A stretch of DNA of 64,000 bases from positions 186,001-250,000 of the forward strand of contig JACTVG010000001.1 of the NCBI GenBank assembly GCA_015660965.1, written 5' to 3'. The translations under genes were made by a program, and so were the position numbers. Numbering within the stretch: position 1 is the stretch's first letter; the number at the start of each line of letters is the position of its first letter. Below, in pieces: positions 54,883-64,000 of this stretch. Origin of the DNA: Methanoregulaceae archaeon. Its GTDB lineage: Archaea; Halobacteriota; Methanomicrobia; Methanomicrobiales; Methanospirillaceae. Below the pieces are notes generated by a model. The model saw nothing but the letters and a program-made list of their open reading frames with translations, did not search any database and had not been told where the DNA came from.

Positions 54883-56031
54883 CTATTTTGTGTTCTTATT
54901 TTTTACAGTAAACGTTTCAAGAATCGAAGAGGTGATTCTAACACCGAGATTCGGTTGGATCGATTCAAGCCACAGGAAGAAACCAACCTTGGGGGGCGTC
55001 GGACGCTCATACTTGAAATGTCCGTCTTTTAGCTGAACCATTTTCAAGTACTCCTTTTTCTGCCGTGATCTAAGGTATATAATCAATTCGTAACCTGGTA
55101 AATCAGTAGCGATTATTGCTTTTGAGTAGTGTTGTGCAAAGTCTGAAAACTCAATTCTTTTTCCTTTCACAAAGAGTCCGTAAATATCACAAAGAATTTT
55201 TATTGCTTGTGGATAGAGTGCCCCATAAAGAACTTTTTTAACAAGTGGATCTGTGAATTTGGTTGATGGTAAATGATGTTCCTGAGCTTTGTTAGTAATG
55301 CGGGAGAAGATCTGATTTTTTACTTGGTCATGAAATCTCTTGTAATCGAATGGTTTTTTAAACAAAAGATCGGTTGCTGAAATTAATTTGTTGTGTTTTT
55401 CCGGTCGTGTATACAGGATACGTGGCCGATAATGTTTGACCAACTTTTTAATCTGCTCACATGAGCTCGTGAATATAATCGCGTTCTCCTTGGCTTTTGC
55501 TAGTCGTTTGACGACTGAGTAATTTGAAATATCAAATGATGAGATTAGAAGGAATGGTACGGTTTTTTGGTCATAGAGATAGCCCAAAAGCGTTTTTTTG
55601 TATTGGACCTCTTGCTCGAATTCCTTTAGATCAGATGGAGATGTGACAACTTCAGCAAATCCGATCTCGTTGTTACTGGTAACAAGTAAAAGGTCAAACT
55701 CAGCAAGATCTTGACCGTTACCGCGAATCACAATATCGCCATATTTAGAGTAAAGAATTCCATTCTGCCCAAGTTGAGCAAGCTTCTGGTTCTTTGGGGC
55801 ATCGGCACCTTTACGAGCGAGGTATTTTATTCGATCGGATTTTTGGGAGATCTCCAGAAACATCTCATAAATGATTGCTTCAAACCATCTCCCCTCAGCA
55901 GTTCGCATGGGTTCGATATCCGGGGAAAAAAGTTTCTTTCGTTCGATTCTATTCATATGTCGAGTAGCATTAAGTGCATTCGCTGCTGTGGGTTTGAAAT
56001 TTTTAAAATTGTTATTGAGCCATGGAATCAT
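54883..56031 (-). CDS. Large uncharacterised protein, PD-(D/E)XK nuclease-like
   Basis: The 382-residue protein has a possible restriction-endonuclease-like core around residues 95-150. It includes GDIVIRGNGQD, LAEFDLLLVTSN and IGFAEVVTSPSD, with Asp and Glu spaced as in D-x(n)-E-x-V/K active sites. The expected final Lys is replaced or displaced. The rest is alpha/beta with many Lys/Arg residues (KHYRPRILYTRPEKHNK) that could bind nucleic acid. I do not recognise a named family. It is divergent from the 118-residue gene at 56219. Confidence 0.7.
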   Translation of the reverse strand: MIPWLNNNFKNFKPTAANALNATRHMNRIERKKLFSPDIEPMRTAEGRWFEAIIYEMFLEISQKSDRIKYLARKGADAPKNQKLAQLGQNGILYSKYGDIVIRGNGQDLAEFDLLLVTSNNEIGFAEVVTSPSDLKEFEQEVQYKKTLLGYLYDQKTVPFLLISSFDISNYSVVKRLAKAKENAIIFTSSCEQIKKLVKHYRPRILYTRPEKHNKLISATDLLFKKPFDYKRFHDQVKNQIFSRITNKAQEHHLPSTKFTDPLVKKVLYGALYPQAIKILCDIYGLFVKGKRIEFSDFAQHYSKAIIATDLPGYELIIYLRSRQKKEYLKMVQLKDGHFKYERPTPPKVGFFLWLESIQPNLGVRITSSILETFTVKNKNTK

Positions 56032-56129
56032 GAATTACCCATAATATCCGTTTGTATAGTAGATAACAATCTGCTTTGATGCGGTTAGTTGAAGACAGAA
56101 AGGTACTATCAATAATGTTTAAATAGTTA

Positions 56130-56143
56130 GGAAATGTATTTCC
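56130..56143 (+). promoter_or_regulatory. Candidate NrpR operator (GGAA-N6-TTCC) before the 118-aa gene
   Basis: GGAAATGTATTTCC is a perfect inverted repeat and matches the GGAA-N6-TTCC pattern known for the nitrogen repressor NrpR of methanogens. It lies 5 bp after a TATA-like TTTAAAT on the plus strand, overlapping the expected start of transcription toward 56219. The same layout occurs before amtB. Confidence 0.65.
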
Positions 56144-56155
56144 ATCGTACCTATG

Positions 56156-56178
56156 CCATGTGCTATCTAGACACATGG
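56156..56178. repeat. Inverted repeat in the leader of the 118-aa gene
   Basis: CCATGTG (56156-56162) and CACATGG (56172-56178) are perfect 7-bp arms with a 9-bp spacer. In a transcript starting near 56147 they would form a hairpin about 40 nt before the ATG at 56219. Confidence 0.45.
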
Positions 56179-56218
56179 AAAGGGAGATCATGTAGCAAGA
56201 TCTGAGAGGGGAAGAAAG

Positions 56219-56575
56219 ATGGCGCAAACACAACAGGAAGGTTGTTTGATCCGTTTTATTAACAATGTGACTGATGAACCTGAGTCAGATCTCGATATGC
56301 TCTTCTTCCAATTGCAAGAATACCGTAAGTCACTTATTGGCTCCTCCTTTTACTTCATTCGGGCTGATCAACCCAGTCCAGCTCTCTGTCGCCTGATATA
56401 TGGGGGGGGAAGGTTATATTCCACAGAAATTATCGATCATGAGCAACATGGAATTTCTGATGAGGATATCGAGGAAGCAATTAAACATGATCGTGAATCA
56501 ATGAATATTCCCGGACACCACCATATTTCACCTCATATCGAAAAGAAGTTACGGGTGCTCTTCGAGTTTAAATAA
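56219..56575 (+). CDS. Uncharacterised 118-aa protein, candidate nitrogen-regulated
   Basis: The protein starts MAQTQQEGCLIRFINNVTDE. It contains LDMLFFQLQEYRKSLIGSSF and a histidine/acid-rich tail (EDIEEAIKHDRESMNIPGHH). Asp, Glu and His are abundant, no membrane segment is seen, and no family is recognised. GAGGGGAAG precedes the ATG. The NrpR-like operator at 56130-56143 and neighbouring glnK, amtB and glnA suggest a role in nitrogen starvation, but this is inference. Confidence 0.7.
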   Translation: MAQTQQEGCLIRFINNVTDEPESDLDMLFFQLQEYRKSLIGSSFYFIRADQPSPALCRLIYGGGRLYSTEIIDHEQHGISDEDIEEAIKHDRESMNIPGHHHISPHIEKKLRVLFEFK

Positions 56576-56710
56576 AAAATTTGTATCCTCCTTATCACGG
56601 AATCTCTTTTTTATAAAGTGTAACGTTTTAGATATTTTTTAAAAAAAATATTGGAATTAATTCCCATCAATGTGTGGTAAAGGGAGGATTATCTTTTTGA
56701 TTGTATTTTT

Positions 56711-58256
<1,546 letters not shown>

Positions 58257-58475
58257 TCAATCACCTCAACTGTAAATGTTCGACATTAAGCAAAGCGGTC
58301 TTTATGATTGTTGTTGTCATCAGACCGCGCTCATTAAAACACAGGGTTGGTAATGATCTTACCCTATATCCAGTGCCAGATTGAAAGTCCAGAAAACCGG
58401 TATTTTTAATACAAAGGGAATCCATCATATGCCATTTCTGTGTCTTACCATTGTGAAGAATTTCGAAATTATAGG
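58257..58475 (-). promoter_or_regulatory. Long structured leader of amtB-glnK
   Basis: If transcription starts near 58473, amtB has a leader of about 210 nt. GCGGTCT (58295-58301) and AGACCGC (58322-58328) are perfect 7-bp arms around 20 nt. GGTAA (58349-58353) and TTACC (58359-58363) form a second inverted repeat with 5 bp between. Such a leader could be a target for RNA-level control. No small reading frame is convincing. Confidence 0.45.
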
Positions 58476-58477
58476 AA

Positions 58478-58491
58478 GGAAGTTAAATTCC
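58478..58491 (-). promoter_or_regulatory. Candidate NrpR operator (GGAA-N6-TTCC) before amtB
   Basis: On the plus strand GGAAGTTAAATTCC spans 58478-58491, an exact match to GGAA-N6-TTCC. On the minus strand a TATA-like TTTATAAG (58494-58503) lies 2-4 bp upstream, so bound repressor would block the promoter of amtB-glnK. NrpR is established as the nitrogen repressor with this operator pattern in Methanococcus. Confidence 0.72.
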
Positions 58492-58603
58492 TATGCTTAT
58501 AAATATTTTGTTTTTACTCAAAATTTAAATGTGTTTTGAGGTAGAATCACAAGGATTAATATAAAAAAATATTAAATAATAATATAGATAATAAAAAAGA
58601 AAG

Positions 58604-59932
58604 TTAATATGTGGGAAGATACCTGTCTAGTTCCCATTGGTGTACTGCAAGACGGTATGCATCATTTTCCTGTTCAGCAATGCGGCTGAGATTCTCCACA
58701 ATGTGGTCACCGAGTGTTGCACAGAGAACCCCATCCTTCTCTAAGTATTCCTGAGATTCCGTGAGGCTTCCGGGTAGCATGTCAATCTTAAGTTTTTTAC
58801 GTTCTTTTGCGCTGAGGTGATAGATATTGGTGTCCGTGCTGTCGGGCGGTAAAATCTTGTTTTTGATACCATCAAGACCTGCCGCAAGCATACAGGCGAA
58901 CGTAAGATACGGATTACACATCGGATCTGGACTCCGAAATTCTGCACGCGTACTATTACCTCGGGCTGCAGGGACACGTATAAGTGCAGAACGGTTAGTC
59001 GTGCTCCACGAGATGTAAACCGGTGCTTCAAATCCAGGAACTAATCGCTTGTACGAGTTGATTGTCGGGTTTGCCACACGTGTGATTGCCTTTGCATGTT
59101 TCAGCAGTCCGCCAATGTAGTATAAAGCGACGTCACTGATGCCTTTGGGTGTATCGGGGTCATAGAATGCATTTTTCCCGTTTTTAGACAACGAGCCATG
59201 GGTGTGCATCCCACTACCATTGATACCGGAAATCGGTTTTGCCATAAATGACGCATGGAGCCCGTATTTCAATGCGATTGCCTTAGTTGCATATTTATAG
59301 GTCATCACTCTATCTGCAGTAATAACTGCGTCGGCATATTTGAAATCGATCTCGTGTTGACTTGCAGCAACCTCATGGTGGGACATCTCAATTTCAAATC
59401 CCATCTCAGTCAGCGCAAGCACAATCTCACGGCGTACATCTTCCGCTTTATCATTCGGGGCCAGATCAAAATAACAACCTTGGTCAGGGAATTGTGTTGT
59501 GGGACGACCATCGATCAGATTAAAAAAGAAAAATTCGAGTTCAGGACCTGTGTTAAAACCAAAACCCATTTTTGCGGCTTCTGCCATTGTCTTTTTCAGT
59601 ATATACCTGGGGTCGCCTTCAAAAGGTTTGTTTCCGTATGTATAGACATCACATACAAATCGGGCGACCTTTCCCTCAGCAGGTCTCCATGGTAATAAAG
59701 AATATGATGCCGGGTCTGCTTTGAGTAGCATATCGGATTCTTCAATGCGGGTGAATCCCTCAATTGAAGATCCATCAAACCATGTTCCATCGGTCAATGC
59801 TTTCTCTGCCTGAGCGACCGGAATTGCAGCATTTTTTGGTTGACCCAAAACATCAGTAAATTGAAGCCGGATAAATTTTACTTTATCAGATTCGATACGC
59901 TTCAGCACTTTAGAAATGTTATCTGTTACCAT
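58604..59932 (-). CDS. glnA: Glutamine synthetase, GSI-alpha type
   Basis: The 442-residue enzyme forms glutamine from glutamate, ammonia and ATP. Motifs are WFDGSSIEGFTRIEESDM, GPELEFFFF, the metal-binding [30 protein letters not shown] and NRSALIRVPA. It lacks the 25-residue insertion and the adenylylation Tyr segment of GSI-beta (NIYHLSAKERKKLK instead). It is followed by amtB-glnK on the same strand. The expected regulators are GlnK and small proteins, as in methanogens. Confidence 0.95.
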   Translation of the reverse strand: MVTDNISKVLKRIESDKVKFIRLQFTDVLGQPKNAAIPVAQAEKALTDGTWFDGSSIEGFTRIEESDMLLKADPASYSLLPWRPAEGKVARFVCDVYTYGNKPFEGDPRYILKKTMAEAAKMGFGFNTGPELEFFFFNLIDGRPTTQFPDQGCYFDLAPNDKAEDVRREIVLALTEMGFEIEMSHHEVAASQHEIDFKYADAVITADRVMTYKYATKAIALKYGLHASFMAKPISGINGSGMHTHGSLSKNGKNAFYDPDTPKGISDVALYYIGGLLKHAKAITRVANPTINSYKRLVPGFEAPVYISWSTTNRSALIRVPAARGNSTRAEFRSPDPMCNPYLTFACMLAAGLDGIKNKILPPDSTDTNIYHLSAKERKKLKIDMLPGSLTESQEYLEKDGVLCATLGDHIVENLSRIAEQENDAYRLAVHQWELDRYLPTY

Positions 59933-60237
59933 GCCTTTTTGTTTGGATTACTTTCTACTAATTTCTTCCTAAATTGATCATGAAAATGTGGTGAGGTGAA
60001 CGACTATTTAATTGATGGAAATAAAGACAATAATTTTTTTAAGATATATTATTAAAGGCAAAATTCTTCTACCCTACATTAGTAATGTTTAAATATTGTT
60101 CGATAGAACTATTATTCCTACGTCTCTCTATCCACTTACCTGAATGCACGATCTTATTATCGAAACTTTATTGCACCGGGTATAGTGGAGTCAGATGGTT
60201 GGTGAGATCTTTGGCAACCAAAAAGAAAAGTGATCTA
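59933..60237. other. Divergent region between the two glutamine synthetase genes
   Basis: No gene is supported here; the long frame entering the second glnA from 60085 lacks protein character. A TATA-like AAATAG on the minus strand (near 60010) may serve the first glnA. GTTTAAATA (60087-60095) on the plus strand may serve the second. GTGAT lies 4 nt before the ATG at 60238. Confidence 0.5.
60105..60118 (+). promoter_or_regulatory. Possible degenerate NrpR site before the second glnA
   Basis: AGAA-CTATTA-TTCC differs by one base from GGAA-N6-TTCC and lies 10 bp after a TATA-like TTTAAAT. Weak evidence, since a single mismatch in eight fixed positions is not rare. Confidence 0.3.
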
Positions 60238-61686
60238 ATGAATTCTGTGACACAAGAAACTGTCGATTCGATTATAGCACAGATTGGACAGAATGAAATT
60301 CAGATTATTGACTTTAAATTCAATGACCTTCCTGGATTGTGGCAGCATTTCTCCATTCCTTCCACGGAACTTACGGAATCGAGTGATGCGGCATCAGGTA
60401 TATGGAAAGAAGGTATTGGGTTTGACGGATCATCAATCCGTGGATTCCAGAAGATCCAGGAATCCGACATGATCCTGTGTTTGGACCCGTCAACCGCTGT
60501 GGTTGATCCCATCTGTGAAGTCACCACATTAAGTATTATCTGTGATGTCTACGACCCGGTGACCAAGGAGGCATATACCCGTGACCCGCGGTTCATCGCA
60601 CACAAAGCAGAAGAATATCTCAAGGCTTCCGGTATTGCTGATACAAGTTATTGGGGACCAGAGTATGAGTTCTTCCTCTTTAATGATGTACGATTTTCCC
60701 AGTCCGTCAACCAGGGATTTTACGCTGTCGATTCTGTTGAAGGCAGCTGGAACTCCGGCAGGGATGAAAAGCCAAACCTCGGGTACAAGCCCCGGTATAA
60801 AGAGGGGTATTTCCCGGTGCCGCCCCACGACTCGCTTCAGGATATCCGCAGCCAGATGGTAAATAAAATGATCGATACCGGAATACCCGTTGAAGTTCAT
60901 CACCATGAAGTTGCAACTGCCGGACAGAACGAAATCGATATGCGGTACAGTTCCCTCGTTAAAATGGCGGATTACTGCATGATGTACAAATACATAGTAA
61001 AGAACATGGCACGTAAGTTCGGCATGGTTGCAACCTTCATGCCCAAACCCCTCTTTGGTGACAACGGCTCAGGCATGCACACCCATCAGTCACTCTGGAA
61101 AGGAGATAAGAACCTCTTCTTCGACGCAAAAGGCTATGGCATGATCAGCCAGCTGACAAAGTACTATATTGGCGGGCTGCTCGAGCACGCGAATGCACTC
61201 ATGGCGTTCTGTGCCCCGACCACAAACTCGTACAAACGGCTTGTACCGGGGTATGAAGCACCGGTGAACCTCGTATATTCAATGCGGAACCGTTCGGCTG
61301 CAGTTAGGATCCCGATGTATACCGACAACCCCAAGACCAAGAGGATTGAGTTTAGGCCACCTGATCCGATGTGTAACCCGTACCTCTCATTCTCTGCCAT
61401 GCTCATGGCAGGTCTTGACGGTGTCAAGAAGAAGATCGATCCCGGGGAAGCATTCGAAGGCAACACCTACGATCTCGATAGCAAGGAAGCAAAAAAGATC
61501 CCGACTGTTCCTGGGTCGCTCGAACAGGCAATCGATGCGTTGGAAGCCGATCATAAGTTCCTCCTTCAGGGTAGTGTGTTCACCCAAGACGTCATTGATG
61601 TCTGGATCGATTACAAACGTGCAGAGATGGATGGTGTTAGGCTCCGCCCGCACCCGTGGGAGTTCCACCTTTACTTTGATATGTGA
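60238..61686 (+). CDS. glnA: Glutamine synthetase, GSI-beta-like
   Basis: The 482-residue enzyme has the usual motifs ([50 protein letters not shown]). It also has the GSI-beta insertion (about residues 165-190, [11 protein letters not shown] to the PVPPHDS region) and the Tyr-containing [14 protein letters not shown] at the adenylylation position. ATG at 60238 is preferred, giving [13 protein letters not shown]. Base composition rises clearly from about 60430 to the end, unlike its neighbours. It is divergent from the GSI-alpha gene. Confidence 0.92.
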   Translation: MNSVTQETVDSIIAQIGQNEIQIIDFKFNDLPGLWQHFSIPSTELTESSDAASGIWKEGIGFDGSSIRGFQKIQESDMILCLDPSTAVVDPICEVTTLSIICDVYDPVTKEAYTRDPRFIAHKAEEYLKASGIADTSYWGPEYEFFLFNDVRFSQSVNQGFYAVDSVEGSWNSGRDEKPNLGYKPRYKEGYFPVPPHDSLQDIRSQMVNKMIDTGIPVEVHHHEVATAGQNEIDMRYSSLVKMADYCMMYKYIVKNMARKFGMVATFMPKPLFGDNGSGMHTHQSLWKGDKNLFFDAKGYGMISQLTKYYIGGLLEHANALMAFCAPTTNSYKRLVPGYEAPVNLVYSMRNRSAAVRIPMYTDNPKTKRIEFRPPDPMCNPYLSFSAMLMAGLDGVKKKIDPGEAFEGNTYDLDSKEAKKIPTVPGSLEQAIDALEADHKFLLQGSVFTQDVIDVWIDYKRAEMDGVRLRPHPWEFHLYFDM

Positions 61687-61919
61687 ATAACTCTCTCTCT
61701 TTTTTCATGAAATTAAGAAATTATCCTCAATTCCAAAAACAACGTGTTCCTGTATTTTGCTTTAGTGCCTTTATTCATCAATTGTTTAATTCCCTGTTTG
61801 ATCGCAATCAGTATAATTTTACGACAAATACCTACCAATTTTATTTATACTTTATTCAAGAAATATTACAGATTACGGAATTTGGTAGATTGGCCGGTCA
61901 ATTTTGTTAGTGATTAACA

Positions 61920-62969
61920 ATGTGTGGCATTATTGGAGTTTTGGACAAACGTCGACAAAATATTGACGGAGAAGCAATTAAACACGCACTTTCGATGATG
62001 AATGAGCGAGGAAGTGGCCAAGGTGCGGGATATGCAGCGTATGGTATTTATCCTGACTTTCGGGACTATTACGCTTTACATGTTTTTTTTGACAATATTG
62101 AGGAAAATAAAACTGCTTTTGAAGCAATCCTAGAAAAATGGGGTACCGTCGAACATCAAGAAGAGATCCCCACTCATAAATCTAATGTTAAAAAAGTCCA
62201 TACCCCATGGCGTTATTTTTTTAAACCTGATCATACCCTCATGTCCGATAGTTCAAGTCCTGAAGATGATATTGTAATGCATTTGGTCATGAGTGTGAAT
62301 ACTGCACACAAGGGTTCACTCATTATATCTTCAGGAAAAAACCTTGGCGTATTCAAGGCCTCGGGTTGGCCTGAGGATGTTGCTGACTTCTTCGGAATTC
62401 AAGACTACAAAGGTTACATATGGCTTGCACATAACCGATATCCCACAAATAGTCCGGGTTGGTGGGGAGGCGCACACCCCTTTAATCTCTTAAATTGGAG
62501 TGTAATTCACAATGGAGAGATTACATCCTATGGTACCAACCAACGATATATTGAAAGCTACGGTTACAAATGCACCATGTTCACCGATACTGAAGTTGTT
62601 GCATATTTAATTGATCTATTAGTTCGAAAGCACGGTCTTTCAGAAAAAATGGCGGTACGAGCACTTGCTCCACCTTTTTGGGAGGAAATTGATGCAATGC
62701 CGGAAAAAGAACGAGAACTTAATCGTGCCATTCGACTTGCATATGCACCCGCTATGATGAACGGACCATTTGCAATTGTAGTTGCAAACATTAATTCTAT
62801 CGTCGGCTTTACTGACCGGATAAAACTTCGCCCACTTGTGACCGGTGAACGTGGAGATCGGCTTTTTATCTCTAGTGAAGAAGCAGCAATCCGCAGGATA
62901 GAACCTAAAATTGAAGGCGTTGAGATGCCGAAAGCAGGTGAACCAGTGATTGGGACGGTGCAGTCGTGA
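61920..62969 (+). CDS. Glutamate synthase, amidotransferase (class II) subunit
   Basis: The 349-residue protein begins with the catalytic Cys (MCGIIGVLD) of class II glutamine amidotransferases and has IWLAHNRYPTNSPGWWGGAH and the VIHNGEITSYG motif. It corresponds to the stand-alone GATase domain of archaeal split glutamate synthase. It releases ammonia from glutamine for the FMN subunit encoded next, with which it overlaps by 4 bp. Confidence 0.9.
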   Translation: MCGIIGVLDKRRQNIDGEAIKHALSMMNERGSGQGAGYAAYGIYPDFRDYYALHVFFDNIEENKTAFEAILEKWGTVEHQEEIPTHKSNVKKVHTPWRYFFKPDHTLMSDSSSPEDDIVMHLVMSVNTAHKGSLIISSGKNLGVFKASGWPEDVADFFGIQDYKGYIWLAHNRYPTNSPGWWGGAHPFNLLNWSVIHNGEITSYGTNQRYIESYGYKCTMFTDTEVVAYLIDLLVRKHGLSEKMAVRALAPPFWEEIDAMPEKERELNRAIRLAYAPAMMNGPFAIVVANINSIVGFTDRIKLRPLVTGERGDRLFISSEEAAIRRIEPKIEGVEMPKAGEPVIGTVQS

Positions 62970-64000
62970 GTATTGGGAGTATCCCCCTTCGGTTCAGAGT
63001 CAGTATCGATCCCAAACGTTGTATGGAATGCGGGCGGTGCGTTGAAAATTGTTCCTATGACGTGTTTCGGAAAGAAGAGAATGGTATAAGAATTAACTCG
63101 CGAAACTGTGTTGCCTGCCACCGTTGCCTTGCATTTTGCCCCAGAGATGCTATCGAAATTAAGGAGAAACCAACCGATTATAGGAGCCATCCACTCTGGA
63201 ATAGAGAAATCCGTGAAGCAATCTTCAACCAAGCGAAATCTGGAAAGATCATTCTTTCTGGTATGGGTAATGTATTACCGTACCCAGTAATTTTCGACCG
63301 TCTTTTACTTGATGCATGCCAAGTGACTAACCCCAGTATAGATCCACTTCGCGAACCTATGGAATTGCGGACTTATATTGGCAAGAAACCTGCATCTATC
63401 AGTCTCAAGACGTCTTCTAACGGGGATGTGGAACTCCAAACAGAAATTGTACCGAACCTTCAGATTGAGACCCCTATCATGATCGGTCATATGAGTTATG
63501 GTGCAATCAGTTTGAACGCTCAACTTGCGCTCGCCAAAGCGGTGACCAGGATAGGAACGTTTATGGGTACTGGTGAGGGGGGACTTCACGAAGCACTTTA
63601 TCCCTACCAGCAGCACATAATCGTCCAAGTAGCTTCTGGGCGGTTTGGTGTAGATATTAATTATCTGGACCGTGGTGCCGCTATAGAGATCAAAATTGGA
63701 CAGGGTGCAAAACCAGGTATTGGAGGTCATTTACCGGGTGAAAAAGTTTGTGCTGATATTTCCTGCACTCGAATGATACCAGAAGGAAGCGATGCGATCA
63801 GCCCTGCACCACATCACGATATTTACAGTATCGAGGATCTCAAACAGCTCGTTCGCGGCTTAAAAGAAGCGACAGAGTGGAAGAAACCAGTATTTGTAAA
63901 AATAGCGGCAGTGCATAACTCCGCTGCCATTGCAGCTGGTATTGCTCGTTCATCTGCAGATGCAGTTGTAATCGATGGTTTCCGGGGTGGAACTGGTGCA
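62966..64000 (+). CDS. Glutamate synthase, ferredoxin/FMN subunit (3' end outside window)
   Basis: GTG at 62966 overlaps the preceding TGA. The frame stays open to the window end, 345 codons. The N-terminus is a 2x4Fe-4S ferredoxin domain (CMECGRCVENCSYDVF and CVACHRCLAFCPRDAI). The glutamate synthase FMN domain follows, with PIMIGHMSYGAIS, GTGEGGLHEALYP, IEIKIGQGAKPGIGGHLPG and VVIDGFRGGTGA at the edge. Ferredoxin probably supplies electrons. The remaining part of the gene and any GXGXG subunit lie beyond 64000. Confidence 0.92.
   Translation, partial: MSIGSIPLRFRVSIDPKRCMECGRCVENCSYDVFRKEENGIRINSRNCVACHRCLAFCPRDAIEIKEKPTDYRSHPLWNREIREAIFNQAKSGKIILSGMGNVLPYPVIFDRLLLDACQVTNPSIDPLREPMELRTYIGKKPASISLKTSSNGDVELQTEIVPNLQIETPIMIGHMSYGAISLNAQLALAKAVTRIGTFMGTGEGGLHEALYPYQQHIIVQVASGRFGVDINYLDRGAAIEIKIGQGAKPGIGGHLPGEKVCADISCTRMIPEGSDAISPAPHHDIYSIEDLKQLVRGLKEATEWKKPVFVKIAAVHNSAAIAAGIARSSADAVVIDGFRGGTGA

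Noticed and set aside
58349-58363. GGTAATGATCTTACC as an NrpR site of the Methanosarcina GGTA-N6-TACC kind
   Set aside because: The spacing between GGTA and TACC is 7, not 6, and it lies within the inferred transcript about 110 nt past the promoter. Kept only as a structural repeat.
60085-60237. Upstream extension of the second glutamine synthetase
   Set aside because: The extension looks like random sequence rich in Leu/Cys/Ser. ATG at 60238 with GTGAT upstream gives the family N-terminus.
61687-61919. NrpR operator before the split glutamate synthase
   Set aside because: No GGAA-N6-TTCC or close variant was found in this gap, although a TATA-like TTTATTTATA is present near 61840.

Overview
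The window is a gene-dense stretch of a euryarchaeal methanogen chromosome, most likely from the order Methanomicrobiales. The evidence is archaeal information-processing operons (L21e, L15e, L37Ae, RpoF, RpoP, RNase P proteins, SBDS, proteasome alpha, prefoldin beta, KEOPS Pcc1), tRNA genes without encoded CCA, an intron-containing tRNA-Tyr, an HdrA-like flavoprotein, DGGGP synthase for ether lipids, archaeal CoaD, a large surface protein with eight PKD domains, and an exosome superoperon that lacks the exosome genes. No mobile element, CRISPR array or rRNA gene was seen.

Layout. 1-3600: a translation operon (pus10 3' part, rpl21e, rpoF, DUF655, ksgA, HemK2-type methyltransferase). 3635-6500: an ABC-2 exporter and small uncharacterised genes, one apparently starting with ATA. 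6799-9519: tRNA-Glu, a DRG-type GTPase, Trm1 and tRNA-Arg. 9582-14900: DGGGP synthase, a bactofilin-like protein, DUF116, then a minus-strand operon gamma-carbonic anhydrase/HdrA-like/MtnA, and CoaD. 15006-18827: the PKD surface protein and pyrBI. 18970-22412: three nucleotide-sugar genes (aminotransferase, oxidoreductase, 6-dehydrogenase). 22417-27217: RecJ-like DHH, PUA, NAC and TrmI in one operon, divergent from NAD(P)HX repair and moaC. 27334-31853: rpl15e, RNase P proteins, psmA, sdo1, rpl37ae, rpoP, pcc1, pfdB. 31903-42651: a LeuA/CimA-type synthase, tRNA-Tyr and tRNA-Asp, several lipoproteins and membrane proteins, a HEAT-repeat protein, MetG, an unrecognised protein, a second DHH protein and tRNA-Phe. 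42755-51793: LysE-type exporter, YkgJ protein, RibD-type reductase, copper ATPase plus YHS protein, ferritin, and two tandem REC-PAS-TPR proteins. 51908-64000: a DUF362 ferredoxin protein and a nitrogen-assimilation region (FMN glutamate-synthase-like protein, a 118-residue unknown, glnK, amtB, two glutamine synthetases, and a split glutamate synthase cut by the window end).

Main regulatory observation: sequences matching the methanogen NrpR operator pattern GGAA-N6-TTCC lie just downstream of TATA-like boxes in front of amtB-glnK (58478-58491) and in front of an uncharacterised 118-residue gene (56130-56143). A one-mismatch copy precedes the second glutamine synthetase. This makes the 118-residue protein a candidate new member of the nitrogen regulon. 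All assignments come from reading the sequence; no database search was run.
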